This document shows positions 30,738-42,949 of a stretch of 48,021 nucleotides of DNA, piece after piece. The stretch's first letter is position 1. Every line of letters begins with the position of its first letter. The translations under genes were made by a program, and so were the position numbers. The notes below the pieces were generated by a model, which worked only from the letters and a program-made list of their open reading frames with translations, had not been told where the DNA came from and searched no databases. This DNA is from Actinomycetes bacterium (GTDB taxonomy: Bacteria > Actinomycetota > Thermoleophilia > Solirubrobacterales > Solirubrobacteraceae), in NCBI GenBank assembly GCA_021820105.1, contig JAKAED010000011.1, positions 1 through 48,021 of the forward strand, in the 5' to 3' direction.

Positions 30738-31925
30738 TCAGCTTGAGGCTGAGAGTCGGCCACTGAGACCAGGTGACGAGGACTTGCTCACCGCGATCAG
30801 GCCCTTCGCCAAGCGCTCGGCGATCAACGCGTGTGCGTCACAGATCTTCCCGAGGTGCAGCAGTGAATCGGTCTCCGCCGCCACGTTGCCGTCGCCCAGT
30901 CTCAAGACCAGTGGCACACCCGGCCGGACATCATTCGCCGCCAGTCCGATTGAGACGTTGGCCAGATCGTCGGAGGTGACCGCAGCCACCAGGGCGCACG
31001 TCCTGAGGCCAAGCAGCTCAAGCATCTCGCGATCGTCGCCACGACCGACTGCAACCGGGATCCCCGCGCGTCGCGCGAGCCGAACGCATGGCGCGTTTGC
31101 ATCCTTCTCCAGCGCCGCGACCGGAATGCCGCGCTTGCGCAGCTCCTGCGCGAGGCGGAAACCGATCTGCCCGAACCCAACCAATAGGACGTGTTTGCGA
31201 GCCGGAACGTGCAGCGGTCCGAACAGCGTGGTCAGGCGGGGCCTGCTGAGGCGCCTGACCATCGCGGCGGTGAAGACCGCGACCATGATCACCGAGGTGA
31301 CGGTCATGACGGTAGAGATGAGCTTGAACCAGTCGGGCGCCAGGCTTGATCCAGGGGCGTCGGCGACTGTCGCAATCGCGCGCGTGCTGAAGTACAGCGC
31401 GTCCACGAAGTTGTAGTGCAGCGCGATGATCGTGATCACGATCTGCAACACGAGCGTCGCCAGCAACAACGTCCCCGCCCAGGTCATCAGCCGCAGAGCA
31501 TCATCCACCAGGCGCAGGCCTGAGCTCCAGGACGAGTTCTGGCGTGCACCCACCTCCTCACAGAGGTCGGCCAGCTCGCGCGCGACGAGATCAGATGTCG
31601 CGATGACATTCACAAACGGCACGATCTCGTGCAACTGGTGGACGATCGTCCGGTCAAACAGGCTCGCCCACAGTGGTAGATCGGGTCGCACCTGAGCCGC
31701 CAGCAGCGTGAGCCGCAGGGCCAGCGCATCGTCGTGGCTCAGCACCACGACCGCCGTCCATTCGGGCTCGGCAAGTCTCGCCGCCACCGCACTGTCAGCA
31801 CCGCCGTACTCAACCGCGCCACGCGCGCCGAGCTGAGTCAGCCTGCGGGCCAGGGCCTCACCGAGGTCGCCGGCGTCGCCGAGGATCAGCACCTGCGCCG
31901 TCACCGGTGAGCTGCTGGTGGCCAT
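30738..31925 (-). CDS. Ion channel-like protein: RCK - 2TM/pore - RCK, with non-canonical filter
   Basis: This 395-residue protein starts at MATSSSPVTAQVLILG (ATG at 31925; an upstream extension to 32123 runs into the PfkB gene and is rejected). It has an N-terminal TrkA-N-like Rossmann domain (about 9-125), two transmembrane helices (about 146-170 and 200-224) with a pore loop between them, and a second TrkA-N domain beginning KHVLLVGFGQIGFRLAQEL (244-262). The pore loop reads FSTRAIATVADAPGSS instead of the usual TVGYGD of potassium channels. It is therefore a channel or channel-like sensor of uncertain ion selectivity. An ADA-G-type filter is reminiscent of the plant CASTOR/POLLUX channels, a comparison I make from memory. 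Confidence 0.82.
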   Translation of the reverse strand: MATSSSPVTAQVLILGDAGDLGEALARRLTQLGARGAVEYGGADSAVAARLAEPEWTAVVVLSHDDALALRLTLLAAQVRPDLPLWASLFDRTIVHQLHEIVPFVNVIATSDLVARELADLCEEVGARQNSSWSSGLRLVDDALRLMTWAGTLLLATLVLQIVITIIALHYNFVDALYFSTRAIATVADAPGSSLAPDWFKLISTVMTVTSVIMVAVFTAAMVRRLSRPRLTTLFGPLHVPARKHVLLVGFGQIGFRLAQELRKRGIPVAALEKDANAPCVRLARRAGIPVAVGRGDDREMLELLGLRTCALVAAVTSDDLANVSIGLAANDVRPGVPLVLRLGDGNVAAETDSLLHLGKICDAHALIAERLAKGLIAVSKSSSPGLSGRLSASS

Positions 31926-32030
31926 GCCGCGTGATCTTACGGCACCCGGGCCACCACGAGATCGGTTTTGACGGCGTTTTACAGGGGCTGATGCTGCTAC
32001 GTTCAGCCAGCCTATGCAATCGGAGAAACC

Positions 32031-35681
<3,651 letters not shown>

Positions 35682-35718
35682 CCTGGCTGTGCCCGTACGC
35701 GTGCGCCGGCGATCTCCT

Positions 35719-37089
35719 TCAGGCGGTCGTCGGGACCGCGGATGACACCTCCTGATAGGCACCCAATGACGGGATATCGGATGGGTAGACCTCGTGTCCG
35801 TGCTCGGCGATGTCGCCGATCTCCATGTTCTCCGTGGACATCCGCAGCGGGATGAAGATTCCCACGAGCTTCAGCAGGATGAACGTGACAACCGCCGACC
35901 AGACGATCACCCAGGCACCGGCGAAGAACTGCCACTTCAGCAGGGTCGCGCTTCCGTGGATCAGGCCCTTTGAGTAGGTGATGCCGTCAAACGGACCCAT
36001 GTTCGGGTCGGCGAAGATGCCGGTCAGCAGGCCGCCCGCCAACCCGGCGAACCCGTGTGTGTAGATGACACCGAGCGTGTCATCCACATGTCGGAACGGC
36101 CGCATCGCGCTCAGGTAGTTCATCGCGAAGTAGACGATGATGCATGCGATCACTCCGATTGCGATCGCGCCCCAGCCGTTGACAAAGCCGGCTGCCGGCG
36201 TGATGGCGACGAGTCCGGTGATCACGCCGTTGACTCCGCCGAGCAGCGACGGTTTGCGACCCGTCAGGTAGTCAAGGACGACCCACGCGCAGAACGCAAC
36301 GGCGGTGGTCAGGTTCGTGTTCAGGATCGCGGCCGCGGCCGACTGGTTGGCCGCGTAGGGATCGCCGCCGTTGAAGCCGTTCCAGCCGAGCCACAGAAGC
36401 CCGGCGCCAACCGCCACCATGGCCACGTTGTTGGGCGCGTCTATCTCCCGGTCTCGCTGCAGTCGTGGTCCGATCACCGCCGCTGCGACAAAGCCCGATA
36501 CACCCGCAGAGAGATGGATCACGTAGCCGCCGGAGTAGTCCAGGGCGCCGTGTAGGCCGAAGTAGCCGCCACCCCAGATGAGGAAGGCGTCAACCGCGTA
36601 GACGAACGTGATCCACAGGATCACAAACGGGATCCACGCCTTGAAGTTCACGCGTCCCAGCACCGACCCGAGCGACAGGATCGGCGTGATTGCCGCAAAC
36701 ACGAGCTGGAAGTACACCAGCGCGGACTGCGGGAAGGCCAGTGAGAGCGCGTTTCCATAGCCACCGGGAACCACGCCCTGCATGGTCAGATCCTTGCTGC
36801 TGAGTGCCGGTCCCGGGGTTCCGATGAAGCCGTGCAGGAAGCCGTCCTTGGCGGGGTGGGCGCCACCGTTGAACAGCGGGTGGCCGAAGCCGAGCTTGAA
36901 CGCGTAGAGGACCCAGATGACGATCACGACGGCGAACGTCGCGAAGGTAAGCATCATGCTGTTGATCGACCAGCGCTTCTGCATGACGCCGCCGTAGAGC
37001 ACCACCAGCCCCGGCACGCTCATCAGACCGACGAACGTGGCCGCGGTCATCTGCCAGGCGGTGCTACCCGTGTCTAGCCAATGAGGCAC
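35719..37089 (-). CDS. amt: Ammonium transporter (Amt family)
   Basis: This 456-residue protein has 11 predicted transmembrane helices and Amt landmarks: MSVPGLVVLYGGVMQ near the N-terminus, DYSGGYVIHLSAGVSGFVAA (with the first pore His), NGVITGLVAITPAAGFV, and DDTLGVIYTHGFAGLAGGL (with the second pore His). The start is GTG at 37089 with AAGGAG 5 nt upstream. It conducts ammonium or ammonia into the cell. No glnK gene is adjacent; a PucR-type regulator follows instead. Two inverted repeats lie in the leader. Confidence 0.96.
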   Translation of the reverse strand: MPHWLDTGSTAWQMTAATFVGLMSVPGLVVLYGGVMQKRWSINSMMLTFATFAVVIVIWVLYAFKLGFGHPLFNGGAHPAKDGFLHGFIGTPGPALSSKDLTMQGVVPGGYGNALSLAFPQSALVYFQLVFAAITPILSLGSVLGRVNFKAWIPFVILWITFVYAVDAFLIWGGGYFGLHGALDYSGGYVIHLSAGVSGFVAAAVIGPRLQRDREIDAPNNVAMVAVGAGLLWLGWNGFNGGDPYAANQSAAAAILNTNLTTAVAFCAWVVLDYLTGRKPSLLGGVNGVITGLVAITPAAGFVNGWGAIAIGVIACIIVYFAMNYLSAMRPFRHVDDTLGVIYTHGFAGLAGGLLTGIFADPNMGPFDGITYSKGLIHGSATLLKWQFFAGAWVIVWSAVVTFILLKLVGIFIPLRMSTENMEIGDIAEHGHEVYPSDIPSLGAYQEVSSAVPTTA

Positions 37090-37115
37090 ACGTATCTCCT
37101 TGTTGTCGAGGGCAC

Positions 37116-37155
37116 CGAGCCGCTATGGCTCGACGGCTTGACCCCTTGGTCAAGC
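37116..37155 (-). promoter_or_regulatory. Two inverted repeats upstream of amt
   Basis: GCTTGACC-CCTT-GGTCAAGC (37136-37155) is a perfect 8-bp inverted repeat with a 4-bp spacer. CGAGCC-GCTAT-GGCTCG (37116-37132) is a 6-bp one nearer the gene. They lie 27-66 bp upstream of the GTG. The first looks like an operator for a dimeric regulator; the second could form an RNA hairpin near the ribosome site. Which nitrogen regulator would bind is unknown. Confidence 0.45.
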
Positions 37156-37277
37156 TGACACGAGGAGGTTCTCCAATCGCAGGCTCGGCTCACATGGCCG
37201 GGAGTCCAGCCTTACCCATGGCGCCCTAGACATTTGGATAAGTGCCGGCGGCCAAGGGCCGCAGCGCGCCGCCGCCG

Positions 37278-37616
37278 TCAGGAACGGGCGGTGTCGTACG
37301 GAAGCTGCGTGGCCTGGCAGGCCTCCCGCAGCCGCACGGCAAAGTCGTGTGCGAGCCCGCCAAGGTGCGGCGGCCGAGCACAGAGTCGCCGCGCCCTTGC
37401 GCCACACGCGTGCAACTGCTCACCGCCCATCACCATCGCGTAGGTGAAGCCAAGGCAGCCCTTCCCGTTCCTGGGCTCGCCGGAGGTCAGAGAGAAGAGC
37501 GTCACCGCGACCACCATCGCTGTCAACAGGCCGCCGACTCCCACCACCCAGCGCTCGCGTGCGCTGCGCCGGCGCGGCTGCAACAGCCGCTGTTGGTGTC
37601 CCGGTGCGTAGACCAT
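37278..37616 (-). CDS. Small membrane-anchored protein of unknown function
   Basis: This 112-residue protein has a basic cytoplasmic N-terminus (1-24), one transmembrane helix (about 25-45) and a secreted C-terminal domain with four cysteines: GKGCLGFTYAMVMGG, HACGARARRLC and REACQATQLP. The cysteine pattern suggests two disulfides outside the membrane. I do not recognise the family. It lies 35 bp downstream of the lipoprotein gene on the same strand, so the two may work together at the cell surface. Confidence 0.6.
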   Translation of the reverse strand: MVYAPGHQQRLLQPRRRSARERWVVGVGGLLTAMVVAVTLFSLTSGEPRNGKGCLGFTYAMVMGGEQLHACGARARRLCARPPHLGGLAHDFAVRLREACQATQLPYDTARS

Positions 37617-37651
37617 CGCTCGGGCCAGTCTAGTGTCGTGTCAAGGGGCGC

Positions 37652-38350
37652 CTAGAGGCCCGTGCCGACCCAGACCACAGGCTGGGGCGGTACGACAGGC
37701 CGGCCAACTGACAGCTGGATCGCCGTGTGCTCAGTCAGCGGGATGCGCGCCGGATCCCCGTGCCACGGCCGTCCGTCGACGGCGACGGTGACGGGGCCAC
37801 GTGCGCCCGCCACCCGATTTGAACTGAGCGGTTGGTTCCAGATCGCAAACAGGTCACCTAGCGTGAAGCGCCGCAGAACCGGCGACTCCACCTCAATCAG
37901 ACCGTCGGCTGCGCGTGTGTGCAGCCAGTAAACGCAGGTGCTGGGTGAGTAGGAGATGCCGTGCCTGCCGAGGCTCGGCACCATATCAACCATGCCGATG
38001 CCGCCCGGCAGAGCCCGCGACCGCCCCCGCACGTAGACCTGCAGGTGGGCGTAGCTGGTGTAGGCGAGCTGTGTGACCTGCTGGCACTGTATGCGGTGCA
38101 CGATCGCGCCGAGCCTGGTGGTTGTAGCCGCGGCCAGGAAGGGCCCCGTCTCGATCGGGAGGTGGTCCGGTCCGATGTACGGAGACGAGGTGGGAGCGGC
38201 CACGGTGGTTGTTGGGATCTCAGCCGTGGCCGTGAACGTCAACGGTGTTGTGAGCGCCGTGGTCACGGGGTGGGCAGTGCGCGAGGAACCGCAACTGGAC
38301 AGCAGCAGGGCCGCGCTCACTATGAGCACGGCCCTGAAGGAAACTCGCAC
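37652..38350 (-). CDS. Lipoprotein of unknown function
   Basis: The most likely start is a GTG at 38350, giving a protein of about 232 residues that begins VRVSFRAVLIVSAALLLSSC. This is a lipoprotein signal with lipobox LLSSC; an upstream GTG at 38407 overlaps the previous gene. The mature part has a Thr/Pro/Ala-rich linker, then a compact domain with HLQVYVRGRSRALPGGIGM, CVYWLHTRAADGLIEVESP and VAVDGRPWHGDPARIPL. I do not recognise this domain by name; it looks like a conserved extracytoplasmic beta-rich module. It follows the Bax-inhibitor-like gene directly and precedes the four-Cys membrane protein. Confidence 0.7.
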   Translation of the reverse strand: MRVSFRAVLIVSAALLLSSCGSSRTAHPVTTALTTPLTFTATAEIPTTTVAAPTSSPYIGPDHLPIETGPFLAAATTTRLGAIVHRIQCQQVTQLAYTSYAHLQVYVRGRSRALPGGIGMVDMVPSLGRHGISYSPSTCVYWLHTRAADGLIEVESPVLRRFTLGDLFAIWNQPLSSNRVAGARGPVTVAVDGRPWHGDPARIPLTEHTAIQLSVGRPVVPPQPVVWVGTGL

Positions 38351-38384
38351 CTTGTTCTGGTGCACTGCCTTTGACGGGTTTGCG

Positions 38385-39056
38385 TCAGCGGCGGGACCCG
38401 CCGCCACCGAAGAGGCTCAGCAGCAGCAGGAAGACGTTGAAGATGTCCAGGAAGATGCCGGCCGCAATCGGGACCGCGCTCTGGTACTGGCCACTGTGCG
38501 CGAGGCGCTGGAAGTCAAAGGCGGTGAAGCCGCCGAAGACCAGCAGCATTGCGACGCAGTAGATGATGTTCGAGCCAGGTATCGCCACGAACAACGCGAC
38601 CAGACCGAAGACGAAGACGATGCCGAAAGCGATCAGCAGCGGCTTCATGTAAGCCGACAGATCACGCCGTGTCGAGTAGCCGAACGTACCGAGTGCGCCG
38701 ACGAAGAGGGCTGTTGAGCCCGCGGCCTCGTAGACGACACCGGGATCACTCTTGGCGTAGTAGACGACGATCGGGGAGATGGCCATCCCGAGCAGCAGCG
38801 CGAGTCCGAACAGCAGGCCCATTGCCAGTTGTTCGTGGCCGCGTGCGGCTGCCGCCTGTAGGCCGAAGATGCACGCGAACGCGCCGATGAAGAAGATGAA
38901 ACCGCTTGTCTGTGCGTCTCTTGCAACGTAGGCGCCAAGCGCCGCGAAGCCCAGGGCGACCGCTACGAGCCCCATCACATGGCCGAACACCGCGCGTGCG
39001 CGGTCTCCGGTGAGTGCGGCTCCTTGGCCGAACCCGAGCTGTTCGTAAGTGGGCAT
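38385..39056 (-). CDS. Bax inhibitor-1/YccA-like (TMBIM) membrane protein
   Basis: This 223-residue integral membrane protein has seven predicted helices and follows the bacterial TMBIM pattern, including FGYSTRRDLSAYMKPLL between helices 4 and 5 and FGGFTAFDFQRLAHSGQY in the sixth-helix region, where FDxQ is typical. It ends in a Gly/Arg-rich tail. TMBIM proteins act as pH-sensitive calcium-leak channels or protease modulators. TTGAGGAGC-type sequence lies before the ATG. Confidence 0.88.
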   Translation of the reverse strand: MPTYEQLGFGQGAALTGDRARAVFGHVMGLVAVALGFAALGAYVARDAQTSGFIFFIGAFACIFGLQAAAARGHEQLAMGLLFGLALLLGMAISPIVVYYAKSDPGVVYEAAGSTALFVGALGTFGYSTRRDLSAYMKPLLIAFGIVFVFGLVALFVAIPGSNIIYCVAMLLVFGGFTAFDFQRLAHSGQYQSAVPIAAGIFLDIFNVFLLLLSLFGGGGSRR

Positions 39057-39254
39057 TCAGTTGCTCCTCAGAGGGTCTCTCAGAATCTGTTTTCCTCCCC
39101 GCACCGACCAAAACCGGATCAGGGAGGTCCAATTAAGGCACTTCTGCACTGGAAAGTTAGACCATAGGGTGGCGTGCACACCGAAGAACACGATAAGCCG
39201 AAGCACCGGCGCAGGGGACCCGTTCCCGGTGCCGGCCGTCGCGTGTCGCAGGTG
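39057..39254. other. Non-coding interval upstream of the Bax inhibitor-like gene
   Basis: No convincing gene is seen here. The stretch is locally A/T-richer near 39090-39170 and may hold the promoter of the leftward Bax-inhibitor-like gene. GCACCGG (39203-39209) and CCGGTGC (39226-39232) can form a 7-bp hairpin with a 16-nt loop, which may terminate the possible small gene at 39255-39449. Confidence 0.4.
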
Positions 39255-39449
39255 CTACGCCGCGCGGTGAAACTTGGCGCCCTCTAATAGCTTCGGATCA
39301 CGGTCCATTGCCTCGACCAAGCCTGCGGCGATGGATCGAACGTCCAATCCCAGGAACTGCGCAAGCTCCCGGATGCGCTCACGGCCCGCAAGGCCGTCAA
39401 CGGCGGTTTCAGGCCTGGGCGGCACCGGCATCGGCGTGTTCTCTTGCAT
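39255..39449 (-). CDS. Possible small hypothetical protein
   Basis: This frame of 64 residues begins MQENTPMPVPPRPETAVDGL and ends in a helical stretch, GLDVRSIAAGLVEAMDRDPK. A weak GAAG ribosome site lies before the ATG at 39449, and an ATG at 39464 is an alternative. Its Pro-rich start and regular helix look protein-like, but no family is recognised. It would fill an otherwise empty gap of about 500 bp between the TMBIM and racemase genes. Confidence 0.4.
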   Translation of the reverse strand: MQENTPMPVPPRPETAVDGLAGRERIRELAQFLGLDVRSIAAGLVEAMDRDPKLLEGAKFHRAA

Positions 39450-39556
39450 GTGATCTTCACGCATGGGCTGGTCAGAAGTTACGCGGTTTTGGTGTCGTGG
39501 ACGATGATGTCCGACTATGCCCGCGCGCAAACCCGCAATTTCCGCCTAACCCACCG

Positions 39557-40672
39557 ATGACATCTGCAAGACCAGACGGTCCGCTCAGCGGGACTCGCAT
39601 CCTGGAGGTCGGCGGGATCGGCCCAAACCCGTTTGCCGGGATGCTGCTGGCGGACATGGGGGCTGACGTGATCAGGCTGGATCGCGCGGCCGGAGCCGGT
39701 TTTGGCCAGCTTGGTCCGACGGATCCGAGCCTGCGCGGACGGCCGACGGTGAGCGTGGACCTCAAGGCGGAAACGGGCAAGAAGCTGGCCTTCTCCCTGG
39801 CGGAGCGTGCCGATGCGTTGATCGAGGGCTTCAGGCCCGGTGTGATGGAGCGGCTTGGCCTCGGCCCGGAGCAGCTCCTGGCGCGCAACCCGCGGCTCGT
39901 GTACGGACGCGTCACCGGCTATGGGCAGGAAGGTCCGATGGCGGCGCTTCCGGGCCACGATCTGAACTACGTTGCGATGAGCGGCGTGCTGGGCGCCTCG
40001 CAGCGCATCGGGGAGAAGCCGATGTTCGCAATCAACACGGTTGCTGATTACGGTGGTGGCGCGATGCTGCTCGCATTCGGTGTGGTGTGCGCACTGCTTG
40101 AGGCGCGCGTCTCCGGCCAGGGGCAGGTGGTTGACGCCGCGATGGTTGATGGTTCGGCGCTGCTGATGACGATGGTGCACGCGCTTGGTGCGGCCGGCGC
40201 CTGGCAGGGACCGCCTGGAACCAATGTCCTTGACAGCGGTGCTCACTTTTACGAGGTGTACGCCACCGCGGACGGGGGGCACGTCGCCGTGGCCGCGATC
40301 GAGCCCCGTTTCTACGCTCGCCTGCTGGAGTTGCTCGGGCTCCCCGAGGCTGAGTTCCCACAGTGGGAGCGCGACCGTTGGCCGGAGCTCAAGACAAGAC
40401 TCACAGAGGTCTTCTCGGCCCAGTCAACTCGATACTGGGAGCAGCTGCTCGAGTTGGATGAGGCCTGCGCGACCGTTGTCAGAGGCGTATTTGAGGCGCC
40501 GCAGCACCCGCATCTGCTGGCTCGCGGCACGTTCGTGGAACTGGCCGGCGTACTGCAGCCGGCGGCGGCTCCACGCTTCAGCCGCACGCCGGCCGTTGCG
40601 CGCCCCGCCGAAACCGAACCGGAACCGTCGGCGGCATTGGCGCGCTGGGGCATCGGGCCCCAGGACGACTAG
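39557..40672 (+). CDS. Alpha-methylacyl-CoA racemase (CaiB/BaiF family)
   Basis: This 371-residue protein starts at MTSARPDGPLSGTRILE (ATG at 39557); an in-frame extension to 39308 lacks coding character. It has VGGIGPNPFAGMLLADMGAD, LPGHDLNYVAMSGVLG with catalytic His134 and TVADYGGGAMLLAFG with catalytic Asp164. The 30-residue spacing between them equals that of the mycobacterial racemase pair. It epimerises 2-methyl branched acyl-CoAs, supporting degradation of branched lipids. It is convergent with the desaturase gene, with a 4-bp overlap of the two stops. Confidence 0.9.
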   Translation: MTSARPDGPLSGTRILEVGGIGPNPFAGMLLADMGADVIRLDRAAGAGFGQLGPTDPSLRGRPTVSVDLKAETGKKLAFSLAERADALIEGFRPGVMERLGLGPEQLLARNPRLVYGRVTGYGQEGPMAALPGHDLNYVAMSGVLGASQRIGEKPMFAINTVADYGGGAMLLAFGVVCALLEARVSGQGQVVDAAMVDGSALLMTMVHALGAAGAWQGPPGTNVLDSGAHFYEVYATADGGHVAVAAIEPRFYARLLELLGLPEAEFPQWERDRWPELKTRLTEVFSAQSTRYWEQLLELDEACATVVRGVFEAPQHPHLLARGTFVELAGVLQPAAAPRFSRTPAVARPAETEPEPSAALARWGIGPQDD

Positions 40673-41706
40673 ATCCGAGCGTCCACGGGAGCCGCGGTGG
40701 CGGCGGCCCGGCTCATGCACCTGCGGGCCTGCGCAAAGGTCACGAGCTTCCCGCTCTGTTCATCCCAGAGCTTGAGGCGAACGGCCCGCACACCGTCCGA
40801 GATGCCGATCGTCGGCACCTCCGAAAAGACAGGGTGTGATTCGTGCGCGCGCTGCAGGTGGTAGTTAGGGATCTTCGCGTTCAGGTGGTGCACATGGTGC
40901 AGGCCGATGTTCGCCGTGAAGAACTGAAGGACCCTTGGAAGCTTCAGATATGTGCTTCCGCGCAGCGCCGCCTCGGAATAGCTCCAGTTCTCGCCCCGCT
41001 GCCAGTAGGCGTCCTCGAACTGATGCTGGACGTAGAAGAGGAAGATGCCGGCCGAACCGGCGAGCATCGCGCCCGGAGCCCACACCACGAGGAAATCCTG
41101 CCATCCGATGAGCCAGCAGAGCAGTCCGATGATCACCGCCAGCACGGCATCGGTCGCCAGGACGCTCTTGCGGATCCTGGGTCGAGCGCCGCGCGGAACC
41201 ACGCGCGGGACGATGATCATCGCGAAGATCGGGCCAAGGCCGAACATGATCAGCGGATTGCGGAACAGACGGTAGCCAAGGCGTACCGCCCAGGGCTTCG
41301 AGTGATACTCGTCAACGGTCATGGTCTCGACGTCGCCGATACCGCGACGATCCAGGTCGCCTGAGGTCGCGTGGTGGACCGCGTGCTCATGGCGCCACTG
41401 CAAGAACGGTGTCAGCACGAACAGCCCCAGCAGCGTGCCGACGCGGGCGTTGGCACGTTTGGTCGGAAGCAGCGAGCCGTGGCAGCAGTCGTGGAAGACG
41501 ACGAACGTACGCACCAGAAAACCCGCGATGGGAAAGACCAGCGCGACCGTCAGGATGACCGATACGCCCAGGGTTAGGTAGCTGATGACGCTGAGCGCCA
41601 GGTACGGCAGCAGCGAGGTGGCGACCTGCATCAGGCCACTTCGCATCTCCGGTCGCTCATACGGTGCAAGGACGTCCTTCCATGACGTCTCGGTTACTGT
41701 TGCCAA
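40669..41706 (-). CDS. Membrane fatty acid desaturase (acyl-lipid, DesA-like)
   Basis: This 345-residue protein has several hydrophobic segments and the three His boxes of membrane di-iron desaturases: HDCCH (72-76), HEHAVHH (106-112) and HHVHH near GLHHVHHLNAKIPNY. The central spacing and QHQFEDAYW match the omega-6/delta-12 acyl-lipid group. It introduces a double bond into membrane lipid acyl chains. The ATG is at 41706. No electron-donor gene is adjacent. Confidence 0.93.
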   Translation of the reverse strand: MATVTETSWKDVLAPYERPEMRSGLMQVATSLLPYLALSVISYLTLGVSVILTVALVFPIAGFLVRTFVVFHDCCHGSLLPTKRANARVGTLLGLFVLTPFLQWRHEHAVHHATSGDLDRRGIGDVETMTVDEYHSKPWAVRLGYRLFRNPLIMFGLGPIFAMIIVPRVVPRGARPRIRKSVLATDAVLAVIIGLLCWLIGWQDFLVVWAPGAMLAGSAGIFLFYVQHQFEDAYWQRGENWSYSEAALRGSTYLKLPRVLQFFTANIGLHHVHHLNAKIPNYHLQRAHESHPVFSEVPTIGISDGVRAVRLKLWDEQSGKLVTFAQARRCMSRAAATAAPVDARI

Positions 41707-41854
41707 CGCTCTTCCCTCCGGTCACTCGTGCTCGCCGCGCGCGGGCTGCTTACCGTTGCGCGGCAATAGCGAGAGCACGTACTCAAAATCGTTCTAGCCC
41801 GGGTAAGTTCCCGAGTCGGGGGCAGGCTACCAGCGCCGACGGCGGTCAGGCCGA

Positions 41855-41872
41855 CTGTTGAAAAAAACTTAT
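41855..41872 (-). terminator. U-rich tract at the end of gluQ
   Basis: Reading the minus strand, the gluQ stop TAA is followed at once by a run of seven T after a G, then CAAC. It is the longest T-run in this part of the window and may end transcription. No strong stem is present before it. Confidence 0.35.
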
Positions 41873-42783
41873 GGCTGCAGGGCTTCATCGACCTTGAACT
41901 CCATCCGTGGGATCGACTCCGGGTCGAACTCGTTCAGCAGCTCTGAAGCGGTGTTGACGTGCGCCCGCTCGGCGGCCAGCCCGAGGCTGTGTGCGAGCAG
42001 CGCGAGCGTAGCGCTTGCTGGCTCGTCACGGTCGGCCAGGGTGGCGCCGCCGTCACGTTTGGCCAACCGCTCGCCTGAGGGACCGAGCACCAGCGGCACG
42101 TGCGTGTAGCCGGGTGTCGGCAAACCCAGGAGTCGTTGCAGCAGGATCTGGCGCGGGGTGGAGGCGACCAGATCCGCGCCCCTCACGACCTCCCCGATCC
42201 CCTGGGCGGCGTCGTCGACGACCACAGCCAACTGGTACGCGTGAACGCCGTCGGCGCGGACCACCACGAAGTCATCCACGACTTGGCCGAAGCGCCCCAG
42301 CAGACGATCCTCGAACGTGATCTGCTCAGCCTGCGCGCGCACCCTCACGGCGAACCGGTCGCCCTGCTCGATCCGTCTGGCCGCCACGGCTGCCGGGAGC
42401 CGGCCGCAGGTGCCCGGATAGGCGCCCTCCGGCAGCTCACTATGCGGCGCTGATGCGGCCTCGCGAACCTCCGCACGCGTGCAGAAGCATGGATACAGGC
42501 GGCCCATTTCATGCAGCTGCGCCACCGCCTCCGCATACAGCGCCGTCCGCTCGGACTGGCGCACGGGCGGCGCATCCCAGTTGATCCCGAGCATTCGCAG
42601 GTCGGCAAGCTGCTGCTCCTCAAACTCGCGCCGCGAGCGCTGAGGGTCCAGGTCCTCAATCCTCACGAGGAAGCGGGCGCCCTGAGCCCGCGCCATCAGC
42701 CACGCCACCAGCGCCGTGCGCAGGCCGCTGAGATGCAGTGGCCCGGTTGGCGAGGGGGCGAAGCGTCCGTCGGCGCTCATCAC
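41869..42783 (-). CDS. gluQ: Glutamyl-Q tRNA(Asp) synthetase
   Basis: This 304-residue GluRS paralogue lacks the anticodon-binding domain. It has FAPSPTGPLHLSGLRTAL (class I HIGH region), RIEDLDPQRSR, zinc ligands C99, C101, Y122 and C126 (YPCFCTR, YPGTC), VVRADGVHAYQLAVVVDDA and the KMSKS variant ERLAKRDG (238-245). The length is typical for GluQ-RS, which glutamylates queuosine in tRNA(Asp). The first codon may be GTG at 42783 or ATG at 42780. It lies 166 bp after sdhB. Confidence 0.92.
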   Translation of the reverse strand: MMSADGRFAPSPTGPLHLSGLRTALVAWLMARAQGARFLVRIEDLDPQRSRREFEEQQLADLRMLGINWDAPPVRQSERTALYAEAVAQLHEMGRLYPCFCTRAEVREAASAPHSELPEGAYPGTCGRLPAAVAARRIEQGDRFAVRVRAQAEQITFEDRLLGRFGQVVDDFVVVRADGVHAYQLAVVVDDAAQGIGEVVRGADLVASTPRQILLQRLLGLPTPGYTHVPLVLGPSGERLAKRDGGATLADRDEPASATLALLAHSLGLAAERAHVNTASELLNEFDPESIPRMEFKVDEALQP

Positions 42784-42920
42784 GAGGCGTCACCAGCTCG
42801 AATTTGGCAATCCAGGGCGCAGGATGAACACCGTATCGCCAAAGTTGCCGCCGGACGCCTCCTGGCCGCGGCGACTGGGGCATGACGGTCCATGGGACGA
42901 GGCTCCGAATGGCGAGGCTA

Positions 42921-42944
42921 GGGGCGGCCCCGCTGGGCCGCCCC
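42921..42944 (-). terminator. Strong GC hairpin after sdhB
   Basis: GGGGCGGCCC (42921-42930) and GGGCCGCCCC (42935-42944) form a perfect 10-bp stem with a CGCT loop, 5 nt past the sdhB stop. There is no U-tract, as in many actinobacterial terminators. It probably ends the sdh operon transcript before gluQ. Confidence 0.65.
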
Positions 42945-42949
42945 ACCCT

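Noticed and set aside
31926-32030. Possible SAH riboswitch upstream of the PfkB-ahcY genes.
   Set aside because: The 105-bp gap lacks the conserved SAH-riboswitch core as I know it and has no convincing long stem.
39308-39556. An upstream extension of the racemase frame.
   Set aside because: The residues before MTSARPDG are Cys/Trp/Arg-rich without family similarity, and the normal N-terminus begins at 39557.
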